64,000 nucleotides of DNA from NCBI GenBank assembly GCA_022773425.1, contig JALFBM010000027.1, positions 1 to 64,000 on the forward strand, in the 5' to 3' direction. A program made the translations under genes and the position numbers. Each line of letters begins with the position of its first letter. Position 1 is the stretch's first letter. Below are positions 1 to 9,520 of this stretch, piece after piece. The DNA is from Selenomonadaceae bacterium (GTDB taxonomy: Bacteria > Bacillota > Negativicutes > Selenomonadales > Selenomonadaceae). The notes under the pieces are model-generated. The model did not search any database and had not been told where the DNA came from. It saw only the letters and a list, made by a program, of their open reading frames with translations.

Positions 1-1
1 T

Positions 2-700
2 ACGCGGCGCGGTTCCGCTACGGCCAATGCCAGATGGGACAATCAGATCGCGATTTTAAGCGGCGATTATATTTTTGCGCGCGCGTTTGCGCTCATTGCT
101 GACGGTGATTACGGCGCCCATGTGTCGAAGCGGCTGGCGGAGCTGGTCGGTAATCTGAGCGTGGGTGAAATCATTCAGGATCATACGGTGTATCAGGCCG
201 TCCGGGATTTGAATCATTATTATGACCGCATCCGTAAAAAGACGGCAGATTTTCTTGAGATCTGCTGCGAGCTTGGCGCGGATATCGGCGGAATGAATCA
301 GGCAGATCAGCAAAAAATGGCAGAGTACGGTCATTGCATTGGCATGGCGTTTCAGATCACGGATGATCTGCTGGATATCTGGCAGACCTCAGAACAGATC
401 GGCAAGCCGGCTGGCAACGATATCCGGCAGGGCATCGTGACGTTGCCGGTCATTCGGGCGCTGCAGAAGAGCCCGCATGGAGAGGAACTCGAGCGCATTG
501 TGACCGATCCGGAGATGACGGACGATATGGTCGCCCGCGCACTGGAAATCGTCAAGGCGACGGACGGCGCAGACTACGCGAAGCGGAAGGCGGATGCGTT
601 CCTGCTCGATGCCAAGCGTCACCTGCCCGCGCGTCTGCCGGACGATATCCGTAACGCATTCATCCAGCTGGCGGACTTTATTGGCAATCGGGATTTCTGA
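2..700 (+). CDS. Polyprenyl (heptaprenyl/octaprenyl-type) diphosphate synthase, 5'-truncated by window start
   Basis: Frame 2 open from the window edge; reads WDNQIAILSGDYIFARAF...GMAFQITDDLLDI..GKPAGNDIRQGIVTLPVI, typical trans-prenyltransferase second DDxxD region. Confidence 0.88.
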   Translation, partial: TRRGSATANARWDNQIAILSGDYIFARAFALIADGDYGAHVSKRLAELVGNLSVGEIIQDHTVYQAVRDLNHYYDRIRKKTADFLEICCELGADIGGMNQADQQKMAEYGHCIGMAFQITDDLLDIWQTSEQIGKPAGNDIRQGIVTLPVIRALQKSPHGEELERIVTDPEMTDDMVARALEIVKATDGADYAKRKADAFLLDAKRHLPARLPDDIRNAFIQLADFIGNRDF

Positions 701-735
701 CCGGCTGCCTGATCCATGGACCTTAGGAGGAAACT

Positions 736-1182
736 ATGTTCGGTATTGGATTCCCGGAGCTCGTCCTCATCCTGATCATCGGGCTCATCGTATTCGGCCC
801 GGGCAAGCTGCCGGAGCTCGGGCGCACCATTGGAAAGGGCATGCGTGAATTCCGCAAGGCGTCGAGCGCCCTGCAGGCCGCTATGAACGAGGCCGATGCC
901 CCGGCAAAGCCGAAAACTGCGCCGCAGCCACAGCAGCCCATGCAGCAGGGCGCGCAGCAACAGGCCGCGCAGGAGAGAGAAGTGAAGGTGGAGCCAAAGA
1001 CGGCGGATCCGCAGGAGACGCCAAAGGAAAAGCCGGAGGAAGCGGCACGGGCAGAAGTCCCCATCGACCCGCCGGTAAGGCCGGCAGGCTATGAGCCGCC
1101 GACACAGGAGGGCGTGCGTCAGCAGCTTGAGAGCAGGGGAGCCGTTCCGGCAGCTGCGGAAACGCCGACGAAAACGGTATGA
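736..1182 (+). CDS. tatA: Sec-independent translocase TatA/TatE family protein
   Basis: [42 protein letters not shown], classic TatA/B N-terminus; upstream RBS aggagg. Confidence 0.9.
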   Translation: MFGIGFPELVLILIIGLIVFGPGKLPELGRTIGKGMREFRKASSALQAAMNEADAPAKPKTAPQPQQPMQQGAQQQAAQEREVKVEPKTADPQETPKEKPEEAARAEVPIDPPVRPAGYEPPTQEGVRQQLESRGAVPAAAETPTKTV

Positions 1183-1187
1183 CGGGA

Positions 1188-1226
1188 GAAGGGGCCGTTG
1201 CACGGGCATCGTGCAATGGTCCTTTT
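1188..1226 (+). terminator. Rho-independent terminator after tatA
   Basis: aaggggccgttgcacg-ggcat-cgtgcaatggtcctttt stem-loop followed by T-rich tract. Confidence 0.75.
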
Positions 1227-1328
1227 CGGCGTTTCCTGTCTTTCGTCAAGGTGGATTTTGGATAATTTTCATTTCCGCATGGTAAACTAAACATGCGTAT
1301 CGTTTGGAACGGACAGGAGAGTTGGAAT

Positions 1329-2027
1329 ATGGGAAAGTATACGTTTACCGTCAACAAAATATGCCCGGTATGCGGGCAATCGACGCGCGTGATCAAGACG
1401 AAATCCAGGCTCGTTGCGCTGCATACGGATGTGGACTTCTGCGTGCATTACAAGGATTTCAACCCATATTACTATACGATTTGGTTCTGCGAGCACTGTG
1501 GGTATGCGGCCGAGGAGCGCACTTTCCTCGCGCCGATGCCGAAGCGGCATCGGGCAAAACTGTTGGAGTTCCTAAAGGGACGCCAGATGAACCTGAAATT
1601 CACGGAGGAGCGCGGTGTGCCGGAGGCCATCGCATCGTTTAAGCTCGCGATTTTCTACGCGCAGCTCGTCGATCAGCCGCTGGAGCGGCAGGCGGGACTC
1701 ATGCTCGAGATGGCCTGGATTTACCGCGACGCCGGGGAAGAGGAAAAGGAGAAGGAGACGCTGCAGAAAGCGGCGGATCTCTACGACCGCTCGCTGATGA
1801 CCGAGCGCTACCCGATGAACGGCAAGACCGATAATTTCGTCATTTATCTGATCGCGGCGATTTATTACCGTCTTGGCAATGTCGAAAAGACGACGCAGTA
1901 TCTCTCTCGGATCATCGGCGTGCAGTCTATCCGCTGCGATGACCCGCAGGTCTATGAAAAAGCGCGGAATCTCTGGATCGATATCCGTTCCGATAAGGAA
2001 CAGGCGAGAAAGGAAGCAGACGGATGA
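1329..2027 (+). CDS. DUF2225 family protein (zinc-ribbon N-terminus, TPR-like C-terminus)
   Basis: MGKYTFTVNKICPVCGQSTRVIKTKSRL...FCEHCGYAAEE; two CxxC motifs and helical repeat region. Confidence 0.75.
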   Translation: MGKYTFTVNKICPVCGQSTRVIKTKSRLVALHTDVDFCVHYKDFNPYYYTIWFCEHCGYAAEERTFLAPMPKRHRAKLLEFLKGRQMNLKFTEERGVPEAIASFKLAIFYAQLVDQPLERQAGLMLEMAWIYRDAGEEEKEKETLQKAADLYDRSLMTERYPMNGKTDNFVIYLIAAIYYRLGNVEKTTQYLSRIIGVQSIRCDDPQVYEKARNLWIDIRSDKEQARKEADG

Positions 2028-2707
2028 TCAGTATGCCAGCGGACGTATCGGCGCGGCTCACAGCCATCGACTGGAGCGGCGTACAGAACGCCGTCAAGGA
2101 TTATGGGCCGGCGCTCAAGGTCCTGCAAAGCACATGGGACAGGGAGAGCCTGAGGGACATCGCGCAGGGAAAGCTTTTCGTACCCGACAGCACGATCAAT
2201 GCGGCCATCGAAAGGTCCATGACAGAGGATGCGCCGGTCAAGAGCATCCAGATCCAGTCCCATGAAAACGGGCGCATGGATATTGCACTGGACGGCACAA
2301 AGGCCGGCAGGGTTGAGCTTTCCGGCACGATCGAGGCCTTTGTGCACAACGGCGATCAATCGTATCTCGTCTATCATGTGCGCAGCAAGAATATCCCAAA
2401 GCACGGCCTCATGAGCTGGGTGTTTTCGCGCATCTCGCTCGGTATGGCGGAGCGGTTGGTCGGCTCGTTCCCGGTCAACGCGTCCATGCCGATGAAGATC
2501 CGGGGAAACCGCGTGTCCATCGATTACCGCGCGGCGCTCGCTGCCTCGAGCTTCGGACAGACCGAGTTTCGAGGGCATCGGTTGCTCGACATGATCGAGA
2601 TCAAGGGCGCGGTGCCGCGGGACGGCGGTATCGAGTTCCAGACCGAGCTCCATATGCCGGCGGATATGAAACAGTCTCTGCTCGCCATCCTGCAGCAGGG
2701 GGAATAA
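2024..2707 (+). CDS. Hypothetical protein, translationally coupled to the DUF2225 gene
   Basis: 227 aa ORF, 4-nt overlap with the upstream gene; no family recognised. Confidence 0.65.
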   Translation: MISMPADVSARLTAIDWSGVQNAVKDYGPALKVLQSTWDRESLRDIAQGKLFVPDSTINAAIERSMTEDAPVKSIQIQSHENGRMDIALDGTKAGRVELSGTIEAFVHNGDQSYLVYHVRSKNIPKHGLMSWVFSRISLGMAERLVGSFPVNASMPMKIRGNRVSIDYRAALAASSFGQTEFRGHRLLDMIEIKGAVPRDGGIEFQTELHMPADMKQSLLAILQQGE

Positions 2708-2742
2708 AACCATAGATCAGCAGACGAGAAGGGAGTCTTTTT

Positions 2743-4428
2743 TTGAAGTTCCGAAAACAGGGGAAACAAATCCTGCTCATTGCCGCGGTCTTTTTCTGTG
2801 CGGTCAGCATCGGCGCGCCGGCGGCGTCGGCGAAGCATAAGTCAGCGCCGGCCGGGCCGCAGAAGATCATCTACATCCCGCACGACAACCGGCCGATATC
2901 CGATAAGCAGACCGCTGAGGTCGTGCGAAAGCTCGGCTATCAGGTCGTCGTGCCGCCGGATCGCATGCTTGGCGGACGTGAGGATCTCGGCCACCCGGAT
3001 GAGCTCTGGTCGTGGCTCGATGAGAACGCGAAGGGTGCGGACGCCGCGGTCATCTCTTCGGATGCCATGCTTTACGGCAGCCTCGTCGCTTCGCGCAAGC
3101 ATTCGTACAGCGAGGAGGAGGTCATCAAGCGTGCGAACCGCTTCAAGGCGTTTCGGCAGGAATACCCGAAGATGAAGCTCTACGCGTTCGGCTCCATCAT
3201 GCGCACGCCGCGCAACGGCGAGGCATCCGGCCACGAGGAGCCCGCGTATTATCGGAACTACGGCGCGGATATCTTCCGCTATACGGTTCTCCGCGACAAA
3301 GAGGAGACCGGCGGACTCACGCGCCGCGAAAAGAAGGAATACGACTTCCTCAGCCAGCTCATCCCGAAGCATGCACTGAATGACTGGATGGGCCGCCGTG
3401 AGAAAAATTTTGCGGCCAATGAGGAGCTGATCCGCCTGACGCGGGACAAGACCTTTGATTATTTCGTGCTCGGCCGCGACGACAACGCGCCGCATTCGCA
3501 GACGCATATGGAGAGCCGCCATCTCGCGGACGCCGGAAAGGATCTCGGCAAGACGCGGTTCCAGGCGATGGCGGGCATCGATGAGATCGGCATGCTTCTC
3601 TTGACGCGTGCGGTCAACGACATGCGCCGGGACGTCCCGTTTGTCTACACGCGCTACAACTGGGGACACGGCGAGTTTACGGTGCCATCGTATTCCGATG
3701 AAAGCATCCGCGACTCGATTTCCTCTGCGGTCACGGCGGCGGGCGGCATGGAAGTGAACCAGGCGAAACGCGCGGACGTCGTGTTGACGGTCAACACAAA
3801 TCCGGACGGCAAGACCGGGGAAGCCAATGACCTGGACAATGACGGCACGCCGCGCAACGGCACAAAGTATTTCGCCGACATCGTCAGCGAATACGTCGGC
3901 AAGGGCTATCCGGTCGCCATCGCGGATATTGCGTACGCGAACGGATCGGATAACGCGCTGATGGAGGAGCTCAAGAACCGCGGCCTGCTGTTCAAGATCC
4001 GCGCCTATGCCGGCTGGAATACGGCGACGAACAGCACAGGCTTCGTGATCGGTGAGGGCATGCTCGCAAAGTATATGAAGGACGATGCGGTCGACGAGCT
4101 GCTCATCACGCGCTACCTCGACGACTGGGGCTATCAGGCGAACGTCCGCAACGTCATTGCACGCCAGCTGACCTGGCTGCGCGGAGATGGGTACTATGGC
4201 AGCCTCGGCTCGAAGCTGGACGCGGTGCGCTACCGTTCCGAGCAGATGCTGACGCGCTTTGTGGAGGATAATCTGCCGCCCTTCAAGGATCTCGAGGAGA
4301 TTCATGTGAATTTCCCGTGGAACCGCATGTTTGAGTCCGATATCGAGCATCATGCGGTGCGGCCGATTACCGACTATTTTCATCTCAGTGCGGCTGCCGA
4401 GCCGAAGTCCGTACAGGATGCAAGATAA
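2743..4428 (+). CDS. DUF4127 family exported protein
   Basis: TTG start, signal peptide, IIYIPHDNRPISDKQTAEVVRKLGYQVVVPP... N-terminal motif of DUF4127 proteins. Confidence 0.75.
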   Translation: MKFRKQGKQILLIAAVFFCAVSIGAPAASAKHKSAPAGPQKIIYIPHDNRPISDKQTAEVVRKLGYQVVVPPDRMLGGREDLGHPDELWSWLDENAKGADAAVISSDAMLYGSLVASRKHSYSEEEVIKRANRFKAFRQEYPKMKLYAFGSIMRTPRNGEASGHEEPAYYRNYGADIFRYTVLRDKEETGGLTRREKKEYDFLSQLIPKHALNDWMGRREKNFAANEELIRLTRDKTFDYFVLGRDDNAPHSQTHMESRHLADAGKDLGKTRFQAMAGIDEIGMLLLTRAVNDMRRDVPFVYTRYNWGHGEFTVPSYSDESIRDSISSAVTAAGGMEVNQAKRADVVLTVNTNPDGKTGEANDLDNDGTPRNGTKYFADIVSEYVGKGYPVAIADIAYANGSDNALMEELKNRGLLFKIRAYAGWNTATNSTGFVIGEGMLAKYMKDDAVDELLITRYLDDWGYQANVRNVIARQLTWLRGDGYYGSLGSKLDAVRYRSEQMLTRFVEDNLPPFKDLEEIHVNFPWNRMFESDIEHHAVRPITDYFHLSAAAEPKSVQDAR

Positions 4429-4433
4429 AGAGC

Positions 4434-4480
4434 AAAAAACAGCGGCACGAACCATGGCATGGCTCGTGCCGCTGTTTTTT
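4434..4480. terminator. Bidirectional terminator between convergent DUF4127 gene and serC
   Basis: aaaaaacagcggcacga ... tcgtgccgctgtttttt, near-perfect palindrome with A and T flanks. Confidence 0.9.
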
Positions 4481-4484
4481 GGAT

Positions 4485-5585
4485 TTATGCGTTGGCCCTG
4501 CGGAACTTCTCCATGAAGTCTGCGAGGAGCTCGGCACCCTCGATCGGCATCGCGTTGTAGATCGAGGTGCGGATACCGCCGACGGAGCGGTGCCCTTTGA
4601 CGCCGGCGAGTTTGTGCTCGGCGGCCTCGGCGATGAACTTCTTCTCGAGTTCTTCGTTTGGCAGGCGGAACGTGACATTCATGAACGAGCGGCTGTCTTT
4701 GTCCGCATGGCCGCGGTAGAAGCCGTTCGATGCGTCGATGGCTCCGTAGACGAGATCCGCGCGTTTCTTTGCGCGCTTGGCCATGACTTCGAGGCCGCCC
4801 TGCTCCTTGATCCAGGCGACGACCTTACCGACCATGTAGATGTTGAACGCCGGCGGCGTGTTGAACAGCGAGTCCTTCTTGAGGAACGTGCTGTAGCGGA
4901 ACATCGTCGGAAGCTTTTCCGGGCTCTTCTCGAACAGGGCCTTCTTGCCGATGACGAGCGTCACGCCAGCCGGGCCGAGGTTTTTCTGCACGCCGGCATA
5001 GATCAGATCGAATTTCGAGAAATCGAGTGGGCGAGAGAGCATATCGGAGGACATATCCGCGAACAGCGGCACGCCGTGCGTATCCGGGATGTAGTGGTAC
5101 TCCGTGCCGTAGATCGTGTTGTTGTAGCAGATATGGACGTAGGCGGCGTTCGGGTCAATCTTTAGCTCGTCCTGCGCTGGCACGTGATGATAGCCTGTTT
5201 CCTTGCTCGATGCGGCAATCGTGCCGATGCCGAGATGCGCGGCCTCCTTGTAGGATTTCTCTGCAAAGCTGCCGGAGAGCACATAGGTGCCAGGATGCTC
5301 TTTCGTCGCGAAATTCAGCGGGAGCAGCGCGAACTGCGTGCTGGCGCCACCCGTCATGAACAGGACCTCATACTCGTCGCCAAGCCCCATGAGCTCCTTG
5401 ATATCCGCCTTGGCTTTTTCGTGCACGGCTGCGTATTGCGGCGCGCGGTGGCTGATCTCGAGGATGGACTCGCCCGAGTGGTTGAAATTCAGGAACTCCG
5501 CCTGTGCCTCCTTGAGTACAGAAAGGGGCAGCATGGCCGGGCCTGGATTGAAGTTGTAGACGCGATCGGCTTCTAGCGTTTCCAT
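4485..5585 (-). CDS. serC: Phosphoserine aminotransferase
   Basis: VYNFNPGPAMLPLSVLKEAQAEFLNFNHSGESILEISHR...; VQKNLGPAGVTLVIG PLP lysine motif. Confidence 0.97.
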   Translation of the reverse strand: METLEADRVYNFNPGPAMLPLSVLKEAQAEFLNFNHSGESILEISHRAPQYAAVHEKAKADIKELMGLGDEYEVLFMTGGASTQFALLPLNFATKEHPGTYVLSGSFAEKSYKEAAHLGIGTIAASSKETGYHHVPAQDELKIDPNAAYVHICYNNTIYGTEYHYIPDTHGVPLFADMSSDMLSRPLDFSKFDLIYAGVQKNLGPAGVTLVIGKKALFEKSPEKLPTMFRYSTFLKKDSLFNTPPAFNIYMVGKVVAWIKEQGGLEVMAKRAKKRADLVYGAIDASNGFYRGHADKDSRSFMNVTFRLPNEELEKKFIAEAAEHKLAGVKGHRSVGGIRTSIYNAMPIEGAELLADFMEKFRRANA

Positions 5586-5699
5586 ATGCGAACCTCCAGT
5601 GAATAAATGTCTTAAATTTTTGTCATTTTGTTATATTCTAGCGCGAAAAGAGCAGAAAAGCAAGAACGAAAATAAATCCTGTTTTTATGAGAAATACAC

Positions 5700-5728
5700 T
5701 TGACGGCATAAGAGAGAGGAAGTATAAT
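5700..5728 (+). promoter_or_regulatory. SigA-type promoter for T-box/serA transcript
   Basis: TTGACG (5700-5705) - 17 nt - TATAAT (5723-5728). Confidence 0.75.
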
Positions 5729-5734
5729 AGGGCC

Positions 5735-5975
5735 ATAGGTTAAAAGGCAAGAGAGCAACGCGATGAATGGGAAGCGTTTTCCGGTATGCCCGAAGAGAGC
5801 CAGCGGACGGTGTGAGCTGGCGGCAGATGGAAGAGGTTCCGCCCGGGAGCGGCTGGCGAGGAGTCAGACGGGAAAGCCCGATACAGCATACAAGAGTGGT
5901 GCGGCAAAGCCGTATCAACTGGGTGGTACCACGGAAGTAACGCTTCGTCCCAAGGCATGGGACGAAGCGTTTTTG
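5735..5975 (+). promoter_or_regulatory. T-box leader upstream of serA (likely serine-responsive)
   Basis: AGAGAgcc stem-I element, T-box core ctGGGTGGTACCacgg (about 5919-5934) and terminator hairpin aacgcttcgtccc-aaggcat-gggacgaagcgttttt (5939-5975). Confidence 0.9.
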
Positions 5976-6039
5976 CTTTATTCCCGTAAATCTTGGTCAT
6001 CTTACGCCGCAGCATTGTGTGTTCAGGAGGTTTTACAGC

Positions 6040-7629
6040 ATGAAGATTCTTGCAGCAGACGGTATTTCGCCAAAAGGGATTGCGCTTCTCAAAGAACAGG
6101 ACGGGTTCGAGGTCGTCGTCAAGGATAAGCTTCCGGCAGAGGAACTTCTCGCGATCATTCCGGAATACGACGCCATCATGGTGCGCTCGGCATCGAAGAT
6201 CACGAAAGAGGTTATCGATCGCGCGAAGAACCTCAAGATCATCGGCCGCGCCGGCGTTGGCGTCGATAACATCGATATTCCGGCGGCGACGGCGCGCGGC
6301 ATCATCGTCATCAATTCCCCAGGCGGAAATACGATTGCGGCGACGGAGCACACGATGGCCATGATGCTCGCGATGTCGCGCAATATCCCGATCGCGAACG
6401 AGACCATGCAGAAGGGTGAGTGGAACCGCAAGAAATACGTCGGCGTAGAGTTGCGCGGCAAGACGCTCGGCGTCATCGGCATGGGCCGCATCGGTTCCGG
6501 CGTCGCAAAGCGCGCGCTCGCCTTTGAGATGAACGTCATCGCTTACGATCCGTACATCAACGAGGAGCGCGCCAAGGCACTCGGCGTCAAGGTTGCGACC
6601 TTCGATGAGGTCATCCGGAACGCAGACTTCATCACCGTGCATATGCCTCTGACGAAAGAGACACGCGGCATGATCGGCATGGAGCAGATGAAGCAGATGA
6701 AGAAGGGCGTCCGTCTCATCAATTGCGCGCGCGGCGGCATCATCGTCGAGGAGGATCTTGCCGAAGCGGTGAAGCAGGGGATCGTCGCCGGCGCGGCCAT
6801 CGATGTCTATACGAGCGAGCCGGTCACGAAGGATCATCCGCTCGTTGGCGTTCCGGGCATCGTGCTGACGCCGCATCTCGGCGCTTCGACGGTCGAGGCG
6901 CAGATCAACGTCTCGACGGATGTCGCGAAGGGGATCATTGCGGCACTGCACGGCGAGCCGGTCGCGACGGCGGTCAACATGGCGCCGGTATCCCCGCAGG
7001 TCATGCAGGTCGTCGGGCCGTACCTGACGCTTGCCGAGCGTCTCGGCGGCACGGCTGTCGCCCTCGCAGACGGCGCCATCGAGAAGGTGGAAGTCACGTA
7101 TAACGGCGAGATCACGGATGTCAACACGGGCCTGTTGACGACGGCGGTCGTCAAGGGCCTGCTGAACCCGGTCATGGAAAACGAGGTCAACTACGTCAAC
7201 GCGCCGGGTCTCGCGAAGGAACGCGGCATCGAGGTCAAGGAAGTCAAGCAGAAAGAAGCCGAGAACTTCGCCAACCTCATCACGGTCACCGTCACGGCGA
7301 AAGGCAAGCCTCTCTCCGTCGCCGGCACACTGTTCGGCAAGGAAGGCCGCATCGTCCGCATCGATGCGTTCCGCGTCGATGTCGATCCGCACGCGCGCAT
7401 TGTCGTCTGCCCGCATATCAATCGTCCGGGCGTTATCGGAACCGTCGGCTCTCTGCTCGGCCGCCACGGCATCAACATCTCGGCCATGCAGGTCGGCAAA
7501 GATGTCGAGCCGGGCAAGAACCTCATGGTCTTGACCGTCGACAATGAGCTTTCCGACGACGTGCTCGCGGAGCTCAAGAAAATCGATGGGATCTTTGACG
7601 CGAAGGTCGTCGACTTCTACGCGATTTGA
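6040..7629 (+). CDS. serA: D-3-phosphoglycerate dehydrogenase
   Basis: RBS caggagg; MKILAADGISPKGIALL..., GKTLGVIGMGRIGSGVAKRA NAD-binding motif, C-terminal ACT domain. Confidence 0.97.
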   Translation: MKILAADGISPKGIALLKEQDGFEVVVKDKLPAEELLAIIPEYDAIMVRSASKITKEVIDRAKNLKIIGRAGVGVDNIDIPAATARGIIVINSPGGNTIAATEHTMAMMLAMSRNIPIANETMQKGEWNRKKYVGVELRGKTLGVIGMGRIGSGVAKRALAFEMNVIAYDPYINEERAKALGVKVATFDEVIRNADFITVHMPLTKETRGMIGMEQMKQMKKGVRLINCARGGIIVEEDLAEAVKQGIVAGAAIDVYTSEPVTKDHPLVGVPGIVLTPHLGASTVEAQINVSTDVAKGIIAALHGEPVATAVNMAPVSPQVMQVVGPYLTLAERLGGTAVALADGAIEKVEVTYNGEITDVNTGLLTTAVVKGLLNPVMENEVNYVNAPGLAKERGIEVKEVKQKEAENFANLITVTVTAKGKPLSVAGTLFGKEGRIVRIDAFRVDVDPHARIVVCPHINRPGVIGTVGSLLGRHGINISAMQVGKDVEPGKNLMVLTVDNELSDDVLAELKKIDGIFDAKVVDFYAI

Positions 7630-7680
7630 TCGAAAGACGCTATTGAATGGAAAGGGCGCATTCGGCGCCCGGGGAAATGC

Positions 7681-7730
7681 AAAAAGGAGCGGTGCACGGA
7701 GATCTCCGTGCACCGCTCCTTTTCTATCGT
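7681..7730. terminator. Intrinsic terminator between convergent serA and downstream minus-strand gene
   Basis: aaaaaggagcggtgcacggagatctccgtgcaccgctcctttt perfect inverted repeat. Confidence 0.9.
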
Positions 7731-7742
7731 TTTTTTCAGAAA

Positions 7743-8108
7743 TCAGACGGCCACCGTGCGGAAGAAGGCCTCGACGACCTGGTTCCAGCCCATCTCGTAC
7801 ACGTTGCGCTCGCCAATTTCGTTTTGGTAGGCGGCGAGCGCGAGGGTCATGAGGGAGTCGGCGATGTAGCCGTCGTCCTCCATACCGACTTCCGCGTAGC
7901 TGTCGTGCAGCTTCTTTACGGTGTCCGTAAGCCTTGCCTTCGGGAGATTGTCGATGATATCGTACATGGCGTCACAGTATTCGCCTGTGTCTTTCTTGTA
8001 TGCCTGCGGTGCGGCTTTCCATCCGTCTTCGATCTGACGGATCCGGGAAAGGGCAATCCATTGGATCTTCGCCGCGTAGAAATCGAGCGCATCGTCATTT
8101 CTTTCCAT
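7743..8108 (-). CDS. Hypothetical small cytosolic protein
   Basis: 121 aa ORF MERNDDALDFYAAKIQWIALSRIRQIEDGWK..., RBS gggagg, flanked by terminator. Confidence 0.65.
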   Translation of the reverse strand: MERNDDALDFYAAKIQWIALSRIRQIEDGWKAAPQAYKKDTGEYCDAMYDIIDNLPKARLTDTVKKLHDSYAEVGMEDDGYIADSLMTLALAAYQNEIGERNVYEMGWNQVVEAFFRTVAV

Positions 8109-8327
8109 ATAACATACCTCCCTGAGCGTGTTTACAGTGTAACACTTATTTTATAAAAAAGCAAACTGTATGCATGTATACATTGGACGAAATGACGGGT
8201 ACAGGGAAAAAAGACCTTGCTACAAGCGTCAATGATTCCCTTATATTTTGTGTAAAATGACCAGAAAATGGACGATTCCTGCGATTTCTTTGTAAACTGC
8301 CACTCGTCTGTATTCTATATGCCTGGT

Positions 8328-9494
8328 TCAGGAATAGTTGCGCACGGTCAGGGCGAAGTACAGGACGAACCGTGTCTCTGCGTCCTCGAGGCTGCACCCG
8401 CAGATCTCTTCGATATGGTGCAGGCGGTACTTCAGCGTATTTCGGTGGATGAACAACCGGTTGGATGTGCGGAGCAGATTGCCATTTTCCTGCAGGTAGA
8501 CCTCGAGCGTCTGGATCAGCAGGGATTTGTTTTTTTTGTCGTAGATCTCGAGTGGCAGCAGGACATGCTGGACGAACTCCGTCATGTGCTCGGACCCCTT
8601 CGATTCCGGCATGGTCAGGATGAATTCGGAGAGGCCGCACGGATTGAATAGATATGGTTTCTGCAGATCCCGCTGGCGCGAAATCTGCAGGGCGACCTGC
8701 GCATTCCGGTAGCTTTGTTCGAGGGACAGCGCGTCCTCGGAGAGGGCGCCGCCAATGTGAAAGGAGACTTCGCTCTCGTCCTCCTTGATGCGCTTGTAGA
8801 GTTCCTGCAGGACCTTGGCGGCCGCCGCGTGTTTCCCGGGGAAAAGCAGCAGGAGCTGATCGTAATGGACGAGCGTGCTGAACGGGAGGTTTTGCGTTTG
8901 GAACCACATTTTGCAGAGTTCATCCGCGTTTGCGACGGCGTTGCGGCGCGGCATCTGGGCCATCGGGAGTCGCTGATAGCCGACGATGGCGAGGCATTGC
9001 GGCGAGCCGAATGGATAGCCGATATTCTGCAGCAGGCTGCCCTTGTCGGCGTACGACAGGCCGCCGAAGACCGCGGCCTGCAGGATGTTCGGCTGGCCGG
9101 TCTCGCGGGGCATCAGGATGGCGCGGCCGACCTCCTGCGTGATATCGACGAGCGGGATATCCCATGGGATCGTCATCAGTGCAAAATCGTGCTCTTTGGC
9201 ATAGCGGATGGCGGAGGAAGAGATATCGTTGAAATAACCGTCCCCGCAGAGGAAAATGATGCCCGCGAGATTCAGACGGATCGAAAGGCGCACGAGACGC
9301 ATCATGTCGAAATCTGGGCTCTGCGATACGGGGCCGCTGATGAACAGCAGCTCGCCGCCGCGGATCCAGCGGGAAAAATCGGTCGTTTCCGCGGTGTAGA
9401 CCCAACGGATCAAGCGGTCCTGGCCGCTCTTTCCCGTCAGGTAGGTCAGCTTCTGCAGAGAGGTCAGATAACGTAAATCCTTGCAGCGAAGCAT
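8328..9494 (-). CDS. PucR-family transcriptional regulator (purine catabolism-type N-domain, C-terminal HTH)
   Basis: N-terminal domain plus C-terminal TLEVYLQENGNLLRTSNRLFIHRNTLKYRLHHIEEICG PucR HTH. Confidence 0.9.
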   Translation of the reverse strand: MLRCKDLRYLTSLQKLTYLTGKSGQDRLIRWVYTAETTDFSRWIRGGELLFISGPVSQSPDFDMMRLVRLSIRLNLAGIIFLCGDGYFNDISSSAIRYAKEHDFALMTIPWDIPLVDITQEVGRAILMPRETGQPNILQAAVFGGLSYADKGSLLQNIGYPFGSPQCLAIVGYQRLPMAQMPRRNAVANADELCKMWFQTQNLPFSTLVHYDQLLLLFPGKHAAAAKVLQELYKRIKEDESEVSFHIGGALSEDALSLEQSYRNAQVALQISRQRDLQKPYLFNPCGLSEFILTMPESKGSEHMTEFVQHVLLPLEIYDKKNKSLLIQTLEVYLQENGNLLRTSNRLFIHRNTLKYRLHHIEEICGCSLEDAETRFVLYFALTVRNYS

Positions 9495-9520
9495 TTCCGC
9501 AAGCCTCCTTTTGGTTTCGG

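Noticed and set aside
2842-4455. 537-aa minus-strand ORF opposite DUF4127 gene
   Set aside because: Shadow ORF; spans the bidirectional terminator region.
5740-7713. 657-aa minus-strand ORF opposite T-box and serA
   Set aside because: Crosses a clear T-box and serA on the plus strand; shadow ORF.
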